A stretch of DNA of 35,063 nucleotides from Alphaproteobacteria bacterium (GTDB lineage Bacteria; Pseudomonadota; Alphaproteobacteria; UBA11136), in NCBI GenBank assembly GCA_016776635.1, contig JADHSZ010000001.1:1-35063 (forward strand). Direction: 5' to 3'. The notes under the pieces are model-generated. The model saw nothing but the letters and a program-made list of their open reading frames with translations. It was not told the origin of the DNA and searched no databases. Both the position numbers and the translations under genes were made by a program. Positions 16,551 through 25,273 of the stretch are shown here, piece after piece (the stretch's first letter is position 1; each line of letters starts with the position of its first letter).

Positions 16551-17573
16551 CTAGACCTCGAGAATGATTTTACCCATATGCGCCCCGCTTTCCATCAGAC
16601 GATGGGCCTCGTCAGCCTGTTTTAAAGGGAAGGTGGCGTGGATCACCGGCGCCATGTCCCCGCTCTCTATATGGGGCCAGACCCGTTCTTTCAAGGCCCT
16701 GGCGATGGTGCCCTTGATCTCCACGGGGCGGATACGCAGGGTCGAGCCGGTAATGGTGAGCCGTTTCAGCATGACGGGAAGAAAGTTCACCTCTGCCTTG
16801 GGGCCTTTCTGATAGGCGATATTGACCAGCCTGCCGTCGCTGGCCAGAAGGCTGATATTGCGCGGGATGTAGTCCCCGCCCACCATGTCGAGGATCACAT
16901 CCACGCCCTTGCCGCCGGTGGCTTCTTTGAGCACTTCCACGAAATCCTCCTCGTGGTAATTGACGGCTTTCTCGGCGCCCAGTTTCTCGCAGGTGGCACA
17001 TTTTTCAGGGGTTCCGGCGGTGACGAAGACCCGGGCGCCGAGCAGGCGGCCGATCTGGATGGCGGTGGTGCCGATGCCGCTGGTGCCGCCGTGCACGAGC
17101 AGGGTTTCTCCCTCTTGAAGATTAGCCCGGTCCATCACATTGGCCCAGACGGTGAAGAGGGTCTCGGGCAGGGCCGCGGCCTGTGTCATATCAAGGCCCT
17201 TGGGAACGGGCAGGCATTGCGGCGCCGGGGCAAGGCAGTATTCGGCATAGCCGCCCCCGGAAACCAGCGCACATACCGCGTCGCCGGGTTTCCAGCCGGT
17301 TACGTCCTCACCAATGGCGGCGACGGTGCCGGAGATTTCAAGGCCGGGAATATCGGTAACGCCCTTGGGTGCGGGGTAAACGCCCTGGCGCTGCATGATA
17401 TCAGGCCGGTTGATCCCCGCCGCCGCCACCTTCACCAGAATTTCATCCTTGCCGGGCGCCTCAACCGGACGGGTGGCCGGCGCCAGCATTTCCGGCCCTC
17501 CGGGTTCAAGGATTTCAATGGCCGTCATGGTGACGGGAATCTCAGGGGACGAGGCGGTCATGTAAGTGTCCAT
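16551..17573 (-). CDS. NAD(P)H quinone oxidoreductase, zinc-free MDR family (PIG3-like)
   Basis: 340 residues of the medium-chain reductase fold. The N-terminal GroES-like domain contains VKVAAAGINRPDIMQRQGVY and PGLEISGTVAAIG. The Rossmann motif VHGGTSGIGTTAIQIGRLLG follows, then VDVILDMVGGDYIPRN. The catalytic zinc ligands of alcohol dehydrogenases are missing, as expected for quinone reductases. It is expected to reduce quinones or enones with NADPH in the cytosol. The start could be 17573 or the internal ATG at 17561. It is divergent from the DUF1192 gene. Confidence 0.92.
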   Translation of the reverse strand: MDTYMTASSPEIPVTMTAIEILEPGGPEMLAPATRPVEAPGKDEILVKVAAAGINRPDIMQRQGVYPAPKGVTDIPGLEISGTVAAIGEDVTGWKPGDAVCALVSGGGYAEYCLAPAPQCLPVPKGLDMTQAAALPETLFTVWANVMDRANLQEGETLLVHGGTSGIGTTAIQIGRLLGARVFVTAGTPEKCATCEKLGAEKAVNYHEEDFVEVLKEATGGKGVDVILDMVGGDYIPRNISLLASDGRLVNIAYQKGPKAEVNFLPVMLKRLTITGSTLRIRPVEIKGTIARALKERVWPHIESGDMAPVIHATFPLKQADEAHRLMESGAHMGKIILEV

Positions 17574-17753
17574 TGTCAGGGGAAGCAGGAGCGGAAATGC
17601 AAAGGATCAGGGAAATTCGCCGCACGGCTGTGGAATACACTCCGGTCAAATGGTTCTATGTGATCTGATAGTGCTCTAATATTATTCATACTCCCTGGCA
17701 AGGCCAGAAAGACTCTAGAGTCGCCCGGCACAGGTATTGAGGAGGCCCGGATC

Positions 17754-17945
17754 ATGGAAGAAGAGGATAATCTTCCGCTTCATACACCCGATCAGGGGTT
17801 CACCCCCCGCAAATTGGACACCCTGTCGGTGGAGGAACTGACGGAATATATCGCCCAAATGGAGGCTGAAATCGCCCGTGTGCGCGAGATGATCGAGGCT
17901 AAGAAACAAGTGCGAGAGGGCGCGGAAGGCCTGTTCAAGAAATAA
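17754..17945 (+). CDS. DUF1192 family small protein
   Basis: 63 residues, start ATG 17754 with GGAGG 8 nt upstream. The family signature is clear: LDTLSVEELTEYIAQMEAEI followed by RVREMIEAKK, a short coiled coil. Function is unknown; the family is typical of alphaproteobacteria. It is often next to quinone oxidoreductase genes, as here (divergent, 180 bp apart). Confidence 0.85.
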   Translation: MEEEDNLPLHTPDQGFTPRKLDTLSVEELTEYIAQMEAEIARVREMIEAKKQVREGAEGLFKK

Positions 17946-18029
17946 CGGCAGGTATGACAAAGGATTCATTTGAATTTTTTGATGTTTTTAAACACGGGGC
18001 CTTCTTTAACTAAATATACATACATGTTT

Positions 18030-18138
18030 TTTAAGATATCATCGGTGAATCAGCGGCCTAGCCCCCCTAGGTAATCTGCTGACACTCATAAATACTCCTC
18101 CCTTTTAACTTGGGCCGCCATTCGTGGCGGCTTTTTTT
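18030..18138 (+). ncRNA. Possible small RNA ending at an orphan terminator
   Basis: A nested hairpin (TCAGC/GCTGA outside, CCTAG/CTAGG inside, 18050-18082) is followed by a textbook terminator 169 bp after the DUF1192 stop. No ORF fills the gap. TATACA at 18015-18020 could be a -10 box, but I see no -35. The alternative is a long 3' UTR of the DUF1192 gene. The region 17946-18346 otherwise shows nothing I can identify. Confidence 0.3.
18114..18138 (+). terminator. Strong terminator with a TTCG loop
   Basis: GCCGCCA-TTCG-TGGCGGC is a perfect 7-bp stem with a TTCG tetraloop and seven T residues. Confidence 0.9.
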
Positions 18139-18346
18139 ATCCATATTTTTAAAATGGTCATTTTATATTTATCGGCGTTTTCTTTAAAACAACCCCTACG
18201 TTCAGGATGAACACGTTACCGCCTAGCCACGCCACAGACTTTCCGGGATTTTCCCAGAGGAAAGCCGGAAGAAATTCCAAACAGCGATGAATGAAGAAAA
18301 TGACCGCCCCCATAAACAAGGTGGCGGGAACGCGATGCCGGAAGGT

Positions 18347-18614
18347 TAGAGCCTTTCTGGCTCATATTAATTCGCTCTGACCGAGAGCATTTGGGCTTGG
18401 AGCAGGAGCGCTTTGCGGAGCGTAGTGGCGCTACGGTCAATAAGCGCGACGCACTCCAATCCCAAACGCCCCGGCCCCGCTGGGGTGGCTCGTGGCGGGC
18501 GTCCGCTGTGTTGCGCCGTTTGCCCGATGCCCCACATCGCGCCGCACGGCGCGCCTAGCGGGCCGCCAAGCCACATGCCATCAGAGCGGGTCAATATGAG
18601 CCAGAAAGGCTCTA
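18347..18614. mobile_element. 268-bp element with 34-bp terminal inverted repeats (MITE-like)
   Basis: The ends 18347-18380 and 18581-18614 are inverted repeats matching at 31 of 34 positions, each starting TAGAGCCTTTCTGGCTCATA read inwards. Inside are a further inverted repeat (TTTGGGCTTGGAG at 18390-18402 against CTCCAATCCCAAA at 18454-18466) and several GC hairpins such as CCCCGCTGGGG. No transposase fits in it. The outer TAG of the right repeat is exactly the rpmE stop codon, so rpmE transcription runs straight into it. No target-site duplication is obvious. It may be a non-autonomous transposable element or a large REP-type palindrome. Confidence 0.6.
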
Positions 18615-18833
18615 GACGCCCATCCCCTTGAAGCGCTTGTTGAAGCGGGCCACTTGGCCGCCGGAATCAACTAGATGCTGGGCGCCGCCGGTCCAGGCCG
18701 GATGAGTCTTGGGGTCGATGTCGAGCTTGAGGGTTTCCCCTTCCTTACCCATGGTGGAGCGGGTCTTGAAGGTGGTGCCGTCGGTCATGACCACGGTAAT
18801 TTCGTGATATTCGGGATGGATATCTTTTTTCAT
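18612..18833 (-). CDS. rpmE: 50S ribosomal protein bL31
   Basis: 73 residues from the ATG at 18831-18833, starting [20 protein letters not shown] and ending [10 protein letters not shown]. It has the HPAWTG motif of bL31 and no CxxC zinc pair, so it is the zinc-free form. Its stop codon is built from the last three bases of the inverted-repeat element at 18347-18614. Any native terminator has been moved at least 268 bp away or is replaced by the element's hairpins. It is divergent from cyaY. Confidence 0.95.
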   Translation of the reverse strand: MKKDIHPEYHEITVVMTDGTTFKTRSTMGKEGETLKLDIDPKTHPAWTGGAQHLVDSGGQVARFNKRFKGMGV

Positions 18834-19052
18834 GTCCCGGCTCCTCTCAAGTCTCATCAGGTCTCGCACAAATCTCGCACAAGTCTCGCCACGTCTTTGT
18901 GGCGTAAATATCCAGCGGCGGTGTGGGATTGCCGGAGGCCGGGTTTATAGCCGAGCTTTTCCGTGCCCGCAAGTCCTCCTTTTGCTGGCAGGAGGAAGGT
19001 GATATAGGGATGCGCCTAGCCATTGTTCCCTCTGTTGCGTGCCTTTTTTCCC

Positions 19053-19439
19053 ATGATGGACGAAAACCGCTTTGCCACCCTTGCCGATGCGACCCTGACG
19101 CAGCTGTTCGAAACCATCGACAGCGCTGCGGGGGACGAGCTCGATGTGGACCAGGGTGAAGGTATCGTGACCATAGAGTTAGAGGATGGCGGCCAGTACG
19201 TGATCAACAAACATGCGCCCAACCGCCAGGTCTGGCTGTCTTCGCCGGTTTCCGGTGCCCATCATTTCGACTATGACGAAACTGCCGGAGGCTGGGTGAA
19301 CGCCCGCGCCGTTTCGCGCGGAGCCGTGGCATCGGAGAGCATGCTGGAGGTGATTTTAGGCAGCGAACTCAGCGCCGTTTTGGGCCGCGAGCTTGATCTG
19401 GCCATGTCAGTGCCCATGTCGGGGCCGGGGGCGGCGTAG
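19053..19439 (+). CDS. cyaY: Frataxin-like iron-sulfur cluster assembly protein CyaY
   Basis: 128 residues from ATG 19053 (MMDENRFATLADATLTQLF). The acidic first helix (FETIDSAAGDELDVDQGEG), the beta-sheet core (IVTIELEDGGQYVINKHAPN) and RQVWLSSPVSGAHHFDYD are the frataxin fold, with the conserved W-L-S-S-P. It is thought to tune iron supply and cysteine desulfurase activity. The stop precedes the ABC transporter ATG by 1 bp. Confidence 0.9.
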   Translation: MMDENRFATLADATLTQLFETIDSAAGDELDVDQGEGIVTIELEDGGQYVINKHAPNRQVWLSSPVSGAHHFDYDETAGGWVNARAVSRGAVASESMLEVILGSELSAVLGRELDLAMSVPMSGPGAA

Positions 19440-19440
19440 C

Positions 19441-21297
19441 ATGTCCGGTTCTTCGGGAGAAAATAACGCCGCGATGGCGGGAAAGCGGGAGGGAACCCGG
19501 CCTGTGGGAAAAAGTATCCCCCATCTTGCGCGTCTGCTGCGGTTTCTGCGTCCCTATGGCGTACAGCTGGCGGGCGCCGTCATTGCCCTTACGGTGGCGG
19601 CGGGGACGGTCCTGGTGCTGGGCCAGGGGTTACGCCAGCTTGTGGATGAGGGCTTCAGCAGCGGCGACACGGCGCTTCTCGATCATGCCCTGATCGGATT
19701 GCTGATTATCATTGTGGTTCTGGCGATTGCTTCGGCCAGCCGCTTTTACCTTATTTCATGGATCGGGGAGCGCGTGGTGGCCGATCTGCGGCGCGCCGTT
19801 TATGACCATGTACTCTCTCTGTCACCCGGTTTCTTCGAGATTACCCGTGTCGGGGAGATTCTCTCCCGGCTGACCACCGATACCACCCTGATACAGGTGG
19901 TGGTGGGGTCCAGCGGCTCCATGGCGGTGCGCAATGCCCTGCTTCTTGTGGGCGGCTCGGTGATGCTGGTGGTCACCAGCCCAATACTGACGGGCATGGT
20001 GCTAATGGTGGTGCCGCTGGTGGTGCTGCCCATTGTGGTTTTCGGGCGGCGGGTGCGGGTGCTTTCCCGCGATGCCCAGGAACGCATCGCCGATGTGGGC
20101 GTTCATGTGGATGAAAGCCTGGACGCCATCCGTACGGTTCAGGCCTTCGGCCACGAATCCCTGGACCGCAGTCGTTTCGGCGAGCGCGTGGAAGAAGCCT
20201 TCGCCACCTCCATCCGCCGTATCCGGGCACGGGCCTGGCTCACGGGTTTTGTGATTCTCGTGGCTTTCGCCGCCGTCGGGGTGATTCTGTGGCTCGGTGG
20301 CAAGGAGGTGGTGGCGGGCGAGATCAGCGCCGGCGAACTTTCCGCCTTTGTTTTCTATGCCGTGGTGGTGGCCGGCGCGGTGGGGGCGTTGAGCGAGGTG
20401 GTGGGCGACGTGCAGCGGGCCATCGGCGCCACGGAAAGGCTGTTCGAGCTTCTCGATACCTTGCCCGAGGTCATGCCGCCGGTTCGGCCCCAACCCTTAC
20501 CGGAACCTCCCAGGGGCGCGGTGGCCTTTTCCGGTATCGGTTTTTCCTATCCCACGGGTTCGGACGTGGCGGCGATTGAGGCGTTTGACCTGGATGTGGC
20601 GCCGGGCGAAAAGGTGGCCCTTGTGGGGCCGTCGGGGGCCGGAAAATCCACGGTATTTCAGCTTTTGCTGCGCTTCTACGACCCCCAGAAAGGCGCCATT
20701 ACCCTTGACGGGGTAGACCTGCGCGACGCTGACATGGCGGCGCTGCGCCAGCGTATCGGCCTGGTGCCCCAGGAGCCCGTGATTTTTGCCGCCAGTGTCT
20801 GGGAGAACGTGCGCTACGGCAATCCTGACGCCTCCGATGACGAGGTGCGAGCCGCGGTTTCAGCCGCCGCAGCGGAGGAATTCGTCTCACGTCTGCCCGC
20901 GGGTATGGACAGCTATCTCGGCGAGCGGGGGGTGTTGTTGTCGGGTGGCGAGCGCCAGCGCCTAGCCATTGCCCGGGCCATCCTGCGCAATCCCTCGGTG
21001 CTTCTTCTCGATGAGGCCACCAGCGCGCTGGATGCTGAAAACGAGCGCCTGGTGCAGGACGCCATGGACCGGCTCATGGCCGACCGCACCACTCTGATTA
21101 TCGCCCACCGCCTGGCCACGGTGTTGAAGGCCGATCGCATCGTGGTCCTTGACCAGGGGCGTATTGTCGCCACCGGCACCCATGAAGAGCTGGTGGCCCG
21201 TGGCGGTCTCTATGCCCGGCTGGCGGCGCTCCAGTTCGATGACGCCGCGGCCGCCGGCAACGGCCGTCTCCGGATCGTGGAAGACACCGGCTCCTAA
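19441..21297 (+). CDS. ABC exporter, fused membrane and ATPase domains (MsbA-like)
   Basis: 618 residues. About six membrane helices occupy 35-330, including the long cytosolic loop DESLDAIRTVQAFGHE typical of lipid/drug exporters. The ATPase domain follows with Walker A GPSGAGKST, signature LSGGERQRLAIARA, Walker B LLLDEATSALD and the H-loop IIAHRLATVL. It works as a homodimer or with a second half-transporter. There is no C39 peptidase domain, so it is not an obvious exporter of the double-glycine precursors at 6687-7311. The 1-bp gap after cyaY suggests translational coupling. Substrate is unknown. Confidence 0.93.
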   Translation: MSGSSGENNAAMAGKREGTRPVGKSIPHLARLLRFLRPYGVQLAGAVIALTVAAGTVLVLGQGLRQLVDEGFSSGDTALLDHALIGLLIIIVVLAIASASRFYLISWIGERVVADLRRAVYDHVLSLSPGFFEITRVGEILSRLTTDTTLIQVVVGSSGSMAVRNALLLVGGSVMLVVTSPILTGMVLMVVPLVVLPIVVFGRRVRVLSRDAQERIADVGVHVDESLDAIRTVQAFGHESLDRSRFGERVEEAFATSIRRIRARAWLTGFVILVAFAAVGVILWLGGKEVVAGEISAGELSAFVFYAVVVAGAVGALSEVVGDVQRAIGATERLFELLDTLPEVMPPVRPQPLPEPPRGAVAFSGIGFSYPTGSDVAAIEAFDLDVAPGEKVALVGPSGAGKSTVFQLLLRFYDPQKGAITLDGVDLRDADMAALRQRIGLVPQEPVIFAASVWENVRYGNPDASDDEVRAAVSAAAAEEFVSRLPAGMDSYLGERGVLLSGGERQRLAIARAILRNPSVLLLDEATSALDAENERLVQDAMDRLMADRTTLIIAHRLATVLKADRIVVLDQGRIVATGTHEELVARGGLYARLAALQFDDAAAAGNGRLRIVEDTGS

Positions 21298-21305
21298 CAC
21301 CCGCT

Positions 21306-22460
21306 CTAGCGCTGCGTCAGCTTGACCTCGATGCGCCGGTTGCGGCGGAAGGCGATTTCGTCCTTTTGCGGGTCCAGCGGTGAAAACTCGCCGAATCCGG
21401 TGGCTGCCAGACGGTTGGCCGGAATTCCCGCCTTGACCAGGAATTTGACCACGGAAATGGCGCGCGCCGATGAAAGCTCCCAGTTGGAGCGAAATCTCTC
21501 ATTGCTGATGGGAACCAGATCGGTATGCCCGTCGATGCGCAGAATCCAGTCCAGGCCCTCGGGAATAGTGGCGGCGATTTCGAGAAGGGTTCTGGCGAGC
21601 CGGTCAAGCTGTACCTGTCCCTCGAGCCCCAGGGCATCGGAGCCGGAATCGAACAGAACCTCCGACTGGAACACGAAACGGTCGCCCACCACGCGGATGT
21701 CCTTGCGGTCGCCAAGAACCTCACGCAGCTTGCCGAAGAATTCCGAGCGGTATTTCGCCAGTTCCTGGACCTTTCCGGCCAGGGCCACGTTGAGGCGCTT
21801 GCCGAGATCGGAAATCTTGACCCGATTATCCTCATCCTTCCTTTCGGCGGCTTCCAGGGCCTGGTTGAGGGTCGCCAGCTGGTCGCGCATGGCGGCGATC
21901 TGTTGGTTGAGGAGGTCGAGAGCATCGCGCTGTTTCCTGGTCAGCTCCCGTTCCTGCATCAGCGCCGATTCGCCCTCCTGGTAGCGGGATTCCATATCCG
22001 CCAGGGCTTCGGCGTTGCGCCGTTGTTCCTCGATCAGCCTTTCCTGGAGGGACTCCATTTGCTGGCTGGCGCCTTCCAAATCGCCTATCAGGGAGGTGAC
22101 CGACTGCTCGCTCTCCCGCAGGGCCGAGGTAAGCTCGCCGATGGTGGCCTCCATCCGGTCCTTTTCACCGAGGCTGCTTTGCAACTGGGCGGAAAGCTGT
22201 TCGATGCTGAGGTTAAGATCGCTATTGGCCTGACGTTCCAGAGACAGCAGTTCGGCCAGTTCGCTCACCTGCTGGGTCAGGCTGTCCAGCGCCTTCTCGC
22301 GGCCCGACAGGGTGTTCTGGAGATAGAACTGGGAGATCACGAATACCATCAGAAGAAAGATGACGATAATCAGCAATGCCGCCAGGGCATCCACGAATCC
22401 CGGCCATATATTGACTGGGGATTGGGAGCGGCGGCTGGAGGTGGAGGCGCTAAGAGTCAT
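21306..22460 (-). CDS. MotB/OmpA-type peptidoglycan-binding protein
   Basis: 384 residues: one N-terminal membrane helix (FVDALAALLIIVIFLLMVFV), a long Glu/Gln-rich coiled coil (60-230), then an OmpA/MotB domain with LDWILRIDGHTDLVPIS and NWELSSARAISVVKFLVKAG ending RRNRRIEVKL. The Asp in FVDALA is at the place where MotB carries its proton-path residue. It presumably partners the MotA/ExbB-like protein encoded 21 bp upstream. The set recurs in alphaproteobacteria as a non-flagellar envelope system. It is convergent with the ABC exporter, with 8 bp between stop codons. Confidence 0.9.
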   Translation of the reverse strand: MTLSASTSSRRSQSPVNIWPGFVDALAALLIIVIFLLMVFVISQFYLQNTLSGREKALDSLTQQVSELAELLSLERQANSDLNLSIEQLSAQLQSSLGEKDRMEATIGELTSALRESEQSVTSLIGDLEGASQQMESLQERLIEEQRRNAEALADMESRYQEGESALMQERELTRKQRDALDLLNQQIAAMRDQLATLNQALEAAERKDEDNRVKISDLGKRLNVALAGKVQELAKYRSEFFGKLREVLGDRKDIRVVGDRFVFQSEVLFDSGSDALGLEGQVQLDRLARTLLEIAATIPEGLDWILRIDGHTDLVPISNERFRSNWELSSARAISVVKFLVKAGIPANRLAATGFGEFSPLDPQKDEIAFRRNRRIEVKLTQR

Positions 22461-22481
22461 GGGCGTCCGGCGGCCCTGCCG

Positions 22482-23618
22482 TCAGTTGGAGGACTTGGAA
22501 TCGGAAAGGGCGGCGACGGTGCGGGCAAGCAGCTTGATCTCGTTGCGAATCTCCTGCACCAGTTGGTCCCGTCCCGAAGGTGCGTCTTCGAGAAGCCGCA
22601 CCATATGAACATCAAGGTTACGGATATGGATCCGGGTGGCCTCATCCATGCCGAAATTTCCCTCAGCCGCCGTTTCCGTAAGTTTGGAAAGAATTGGCTT
22701 CAATTCGAGCTGACTTTCGGCCAGCTTCACCATGAGGGTTTGTTCGGCCCGCATCTGGTCGGTGAGTGAGCCCAGCCTTTCATTGAGAGTCACGAAGTTG
22801 GCGGCGGCCGAAACCTGTCTCTCCTCGCTCCGTGACATGATCCGTTGCAGGTTCTCAAGATTGTCGGCGGTCTGTTCGAGAAGGGCCTGGATATAGACCG
22901 GGACCGATTGATCACCTTCCACCACGCCGGCGCCGCTGGAAAGCCGGGTCTGGCTCGCCAGCCATTCCTCCAGGTCGTTATAGAAGCGGTTTTGGGCCTG
23001 TCCCGCCTGGAGGTCGAGGAACCCCAGAACCAGGGATCCGGCCAGTCCGAACAGGGAGGAGCTGAACGCCGTCCCCATGCCCGACAAGGGCGCCTCAAGC
23101 CCCGATTTCAAGTCGCGGAAGGCGGTGCCCAGCTCCGCCGATGGCATTTCCAGGCTGGCGATAACCCCGCCTATCGAAGCCACGGTCTCCAGTAATCCCC
23201 AGAAAGTGCCGAGCAGGCCGAGGAAAATCAGCAAGCCGATGAGATAGCGAGAGATGTCCCGCGCTTCGTCGAGACGGGCGCTGATGCTGTCGAGCAGGGA
23301 GCGCAACGCCAGTGTGGAAAGGCTCAGTTTTCTCTGCTTGTCGCCGATCATGGTGGCTACCGGGCCGAGCAGCTGCGGGGGGTGGCTGGAAAGCGATCCC
23401 CGGCGATAGTTCTCGATCCACGCCACTTCGGGGTTAAGCATCAGCACCATGCGGAAAATGAACACGATACCGATGACCAACACGCCGAGAATCATGCCGT
23501 TGAGTGCCGGGTTAGCGAGAAACGCCTCCCTGAGCATGGGGAAGAGAAAGATAATCCCGACAACCACGGCCACCAGGAACAGAATCATACGGGTGAGGAA
23601 ACGCTTGGGGCGGCTCAT
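22482..23618 (-). CDS. MotA/TolQ/ExbB-type proton channel protein
   Basis: 378 residues. Two N-terminal helices (MILFLVAVVVGIIFLFPML, MILGVLVIGIVFIFRMVLML) come before the channel core (RYLIGLLIFLGLLGTFWGLL, FSSSLFGLAGSLVLGFLDL), the MotA/ExbB pattern G-L-L-G-T-x-x-G. The C-terminal 170 residues are a helical cytosolic tail with no recognised domain. Together with the MotB-like product it should form an ion-driven complex reaching the cell wall. It is not flagellar MotA, whose cytoplasmic loop is quite different. Confidence 0.88.
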   Translation of the reverse strand: MSRPKRFLTRMILFLVAVVVGIIFLFPMLREAFLANPALNGMILGVLVIGIVFIFRMVLMLNPEVAWIENYRRGSLSSHPPQLLGPVATMIGDKQRKLSLSTLALRSLLDSISARLDEARDISRYLIGLLIFLGLLGTFWGLLETVASIGGVIASLEMPSAELGTAFRDLKSGLEAPLSGMGTAFSSSLFGLAGSLVLGFLDLQAGQAQNRFYNDLEEWLASQTRLSSGAGVVEGDQSVPVYIQALLEQTADNLENLQRIMSRSEERQVSAAANFVTLNERLGSLTDQMRAEQTLMVKLAESQLELKPILSKLTETAAEGNFGMDEATRIHIRNLDVHMVRLLEDAPSGRDQLVQEIRNEIKLLARTVAALSDSKSSN

Positions 23619-23675
23619 GCTGGAACGGGTCCGGAGTTAGGGTGCCGGTCTTTTGGGGAACAGGGCCACCCCGGT

Positions 23676-25064
23676 TTATGGAAGAAGAACGAGGTCCACG
23701 CGGTCACCGGGGGCCTCCTCGAACTTGTTGCCTAATGCGCGGACATCCATGCGGGTGCTTTTTATGCCCTTTTCCACGAGTTGGGAACGGACGGCCAGCG
23801 CCCGCGACAGGGACAGCCGCCGCGCCCGGCTGGGATTGTCATCGGTGCTGGTGGCATAGGCCACCAGCTGCAATCGCAGGGACTGGTCTGATTCCATCTT
23901 TTCGTGGACGGCGTTAATACGTTCCGAGGCCTCGGTGTTGAGAACGGCCGATCCCGGAGAAAAAAGAACGGTCAGGGGGCCCGTTGTCGGCACCTTTGTG
24001 GACGGTGGCGGCAGGGCGGCGACCTGTTTGGATTCCTCAAGCTTCGGCAGGACGGGCTCAGGCATGGGAACCGGCTCTGTGGCGTCCGTGGTATCCCCGG
24101 ACTTCGCCTGTTTCTCTGCGGGTGGTGGCGGCGGCGGCAAATCGGCCGCTGCTTCTTGCACTGTTTCCTTGGGCAGCGGCGGAAGATCGAGGCTGGCCGC
24201 CGGTGGCGGCGGTGGCAGATCCGGCAAATCGGGCAACGGCGGAGGGGTCAGCCCGCCATCGTCGGCGGCGGCCATGTCGGGTGCCGGTGGTGGCGCAACG
24301 GGCGCCGGCTTCGCCACTTCGGGAGCCTTTATGGCCGGTTTTTTGGCCTTGGGCGCGGGTGGCGCGGGTGGCGGCGCAGCCGGAGGCTCCGGCGGAGCCT
24401 TCTTTTCAGCCTTGGCCGCCAGCTGGGGTTCTTTTTTGGGCTCTTTCTTTGGCTCCGGCGCAGGCTCGGCCACAGCCTTTTCCGGGGCTTTTTCCGCCAC
24501 CTTTACCTTCTTGGGCTCCGCTTTTGCGGCGGGCTCTGGCTTCATGTCCATTTGCGGCGGCGCTTCCGGCGGCGCGGCGGCCATCTCGGTGGCTGCGGCG
24601 GGGGCCGGTTTTTTAGCCTTTGCGGGCGCGGGCGGCTTTGCCTTGGGCGGCTTGGGCATGGCCGGCTTGGCGCTTGAGACATCGGGAATATTCAGTTGGG
24701 GCACACCAGCCTTGGCCTGTTTTGTCCGCGGTGGCTTGAGCCTGGGCGCCTTGGCCGCGGGTTGAGATCCCGGCGGAGTCAGGACAATGCGTTCCCCGGG
24801 GGCAGCCTTCGATCCGGGCATCAGGAGGCCCTTGCTCCGGAATGCTCTGAAGGAACCAGACGCTTCGGGACGTCCTTGGGGAAATTCGATGGCGTCGAAG
24901 TCGACTTCCACCTCGGGCATACCGCTTCGACCCACCACGATGGTATCCTGGGCCAGGGCGGCGCGCGGCGGCAAAAACAGGGCCACGGCAAGAAAAGCCA
25001 TGAGAATCAAGCACGGGCAGCGTCGCTCGCACCTTCGCCGCGCTAAAGGACTGAAATCAGGCAT
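23676..25064 (-). CDS. Proline-rich OmpA-domain lipoprotein-like envelope protein
   Basis: 462 residues from ATG 25064; frame upstream is open but unconserved. A signal peptide (CPCLILMAFLAVALFLPPRA, cut after ALAQ) sends it to the periplasm. Residues 110-340 are an Ala/Pro/Lys low-complexity region (repeats such as PPAPAKAKKPAPAA and DLPDLPPPPPAASLDLPPLP), long enough to span the periplasm. The C-terminus is an OmpA-like domain (VLFSPGSAVLNTEASERINA, then SRARRLSLSRALAVRSQLVE). It is the third envelope gene next to the MotA/MotB-like pair and probably anchors that complex. Confidence 0.82.
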   Translation of the reverse strand: MPDFSPLARRRCERRCPCLILMAFLAVALFLPPRAALAQDTIVVGRSGMPEVEVDFDAIEFPQGRPEASGSFRAFRSKGLLMPGSKAAPGERIVLTPPGSQPAAKAPRLKPPRTKQAKAGVPQLNIPDVSSAKPAMPKPPKAKPPAPAKAKKPAPAAATEMAAAPPEAPPQMDMKPEPAAKAEPKKVKVAEKAPEKAVAEPAPEPKKEPKKEPQLAAKAEKKAPPEPPAAPPPAPPAPKAKKPAIKAPEVAKPAPVAPPPAPDMAAADDGGLTPPPLPDLPDLPPPPPAASLDLPPLPKETVQEAAADLPPPPPPAEKQAKSGDTTDATEPVPMPEPVLPKLEESKQVAALPPPSTKVPTTGPLTVLFSPGSAVLNTEASERINAVHEKMESDQSLRLQLVAYATSTDDNPSRARRLSLSRALAVRSQLVEKGIKSTRMDVRALGNKFEEAPGDRVDLVLLP

Positions 25065-25273
25065 ATGATCCTTGCCCCCCGTAAGCCTTCCCTGCCACAT
25101 CTTCCGTCTCCCGGCGATACCGACCCATTGTCGTCTTTCCATATAGAAAAACAGGAATGTGTCAGAACTATGCCTTACGGAACCCCACCGGTTGCCCGAT
25201 GCCGAGACAATAGCCCAAGGAATGGTGATGGGACAACAGGTTATGGGAGGTGCCGAGGCCTTTCCGGCCGTTT

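Noticed and set aside
19441..21297. Exporter for the precursor peptides
   Set aside because: It lacks a C39 peptidase domain, is 12 kb away and is coupled to cyaY. Nothing ties it to the array.
21306..23618. Zorya anti-phage system (ZorA/ZorB)
   Set aside because: The pair is MotA/MotB-like with coiled coils, but no ZorC, ZorD or ZorE gene is near. The neighbours are housekeeping genes and an OmpA-domain partner.
24000..24765. Long plus-strand frames opposite the OmpA-like gene (Gly/Arg/Ser-rich)
   Set aside because: They are reverse readings of the Ala/Pro/Lys low-complexity coding region and have no ribosome site or recognisable domain.
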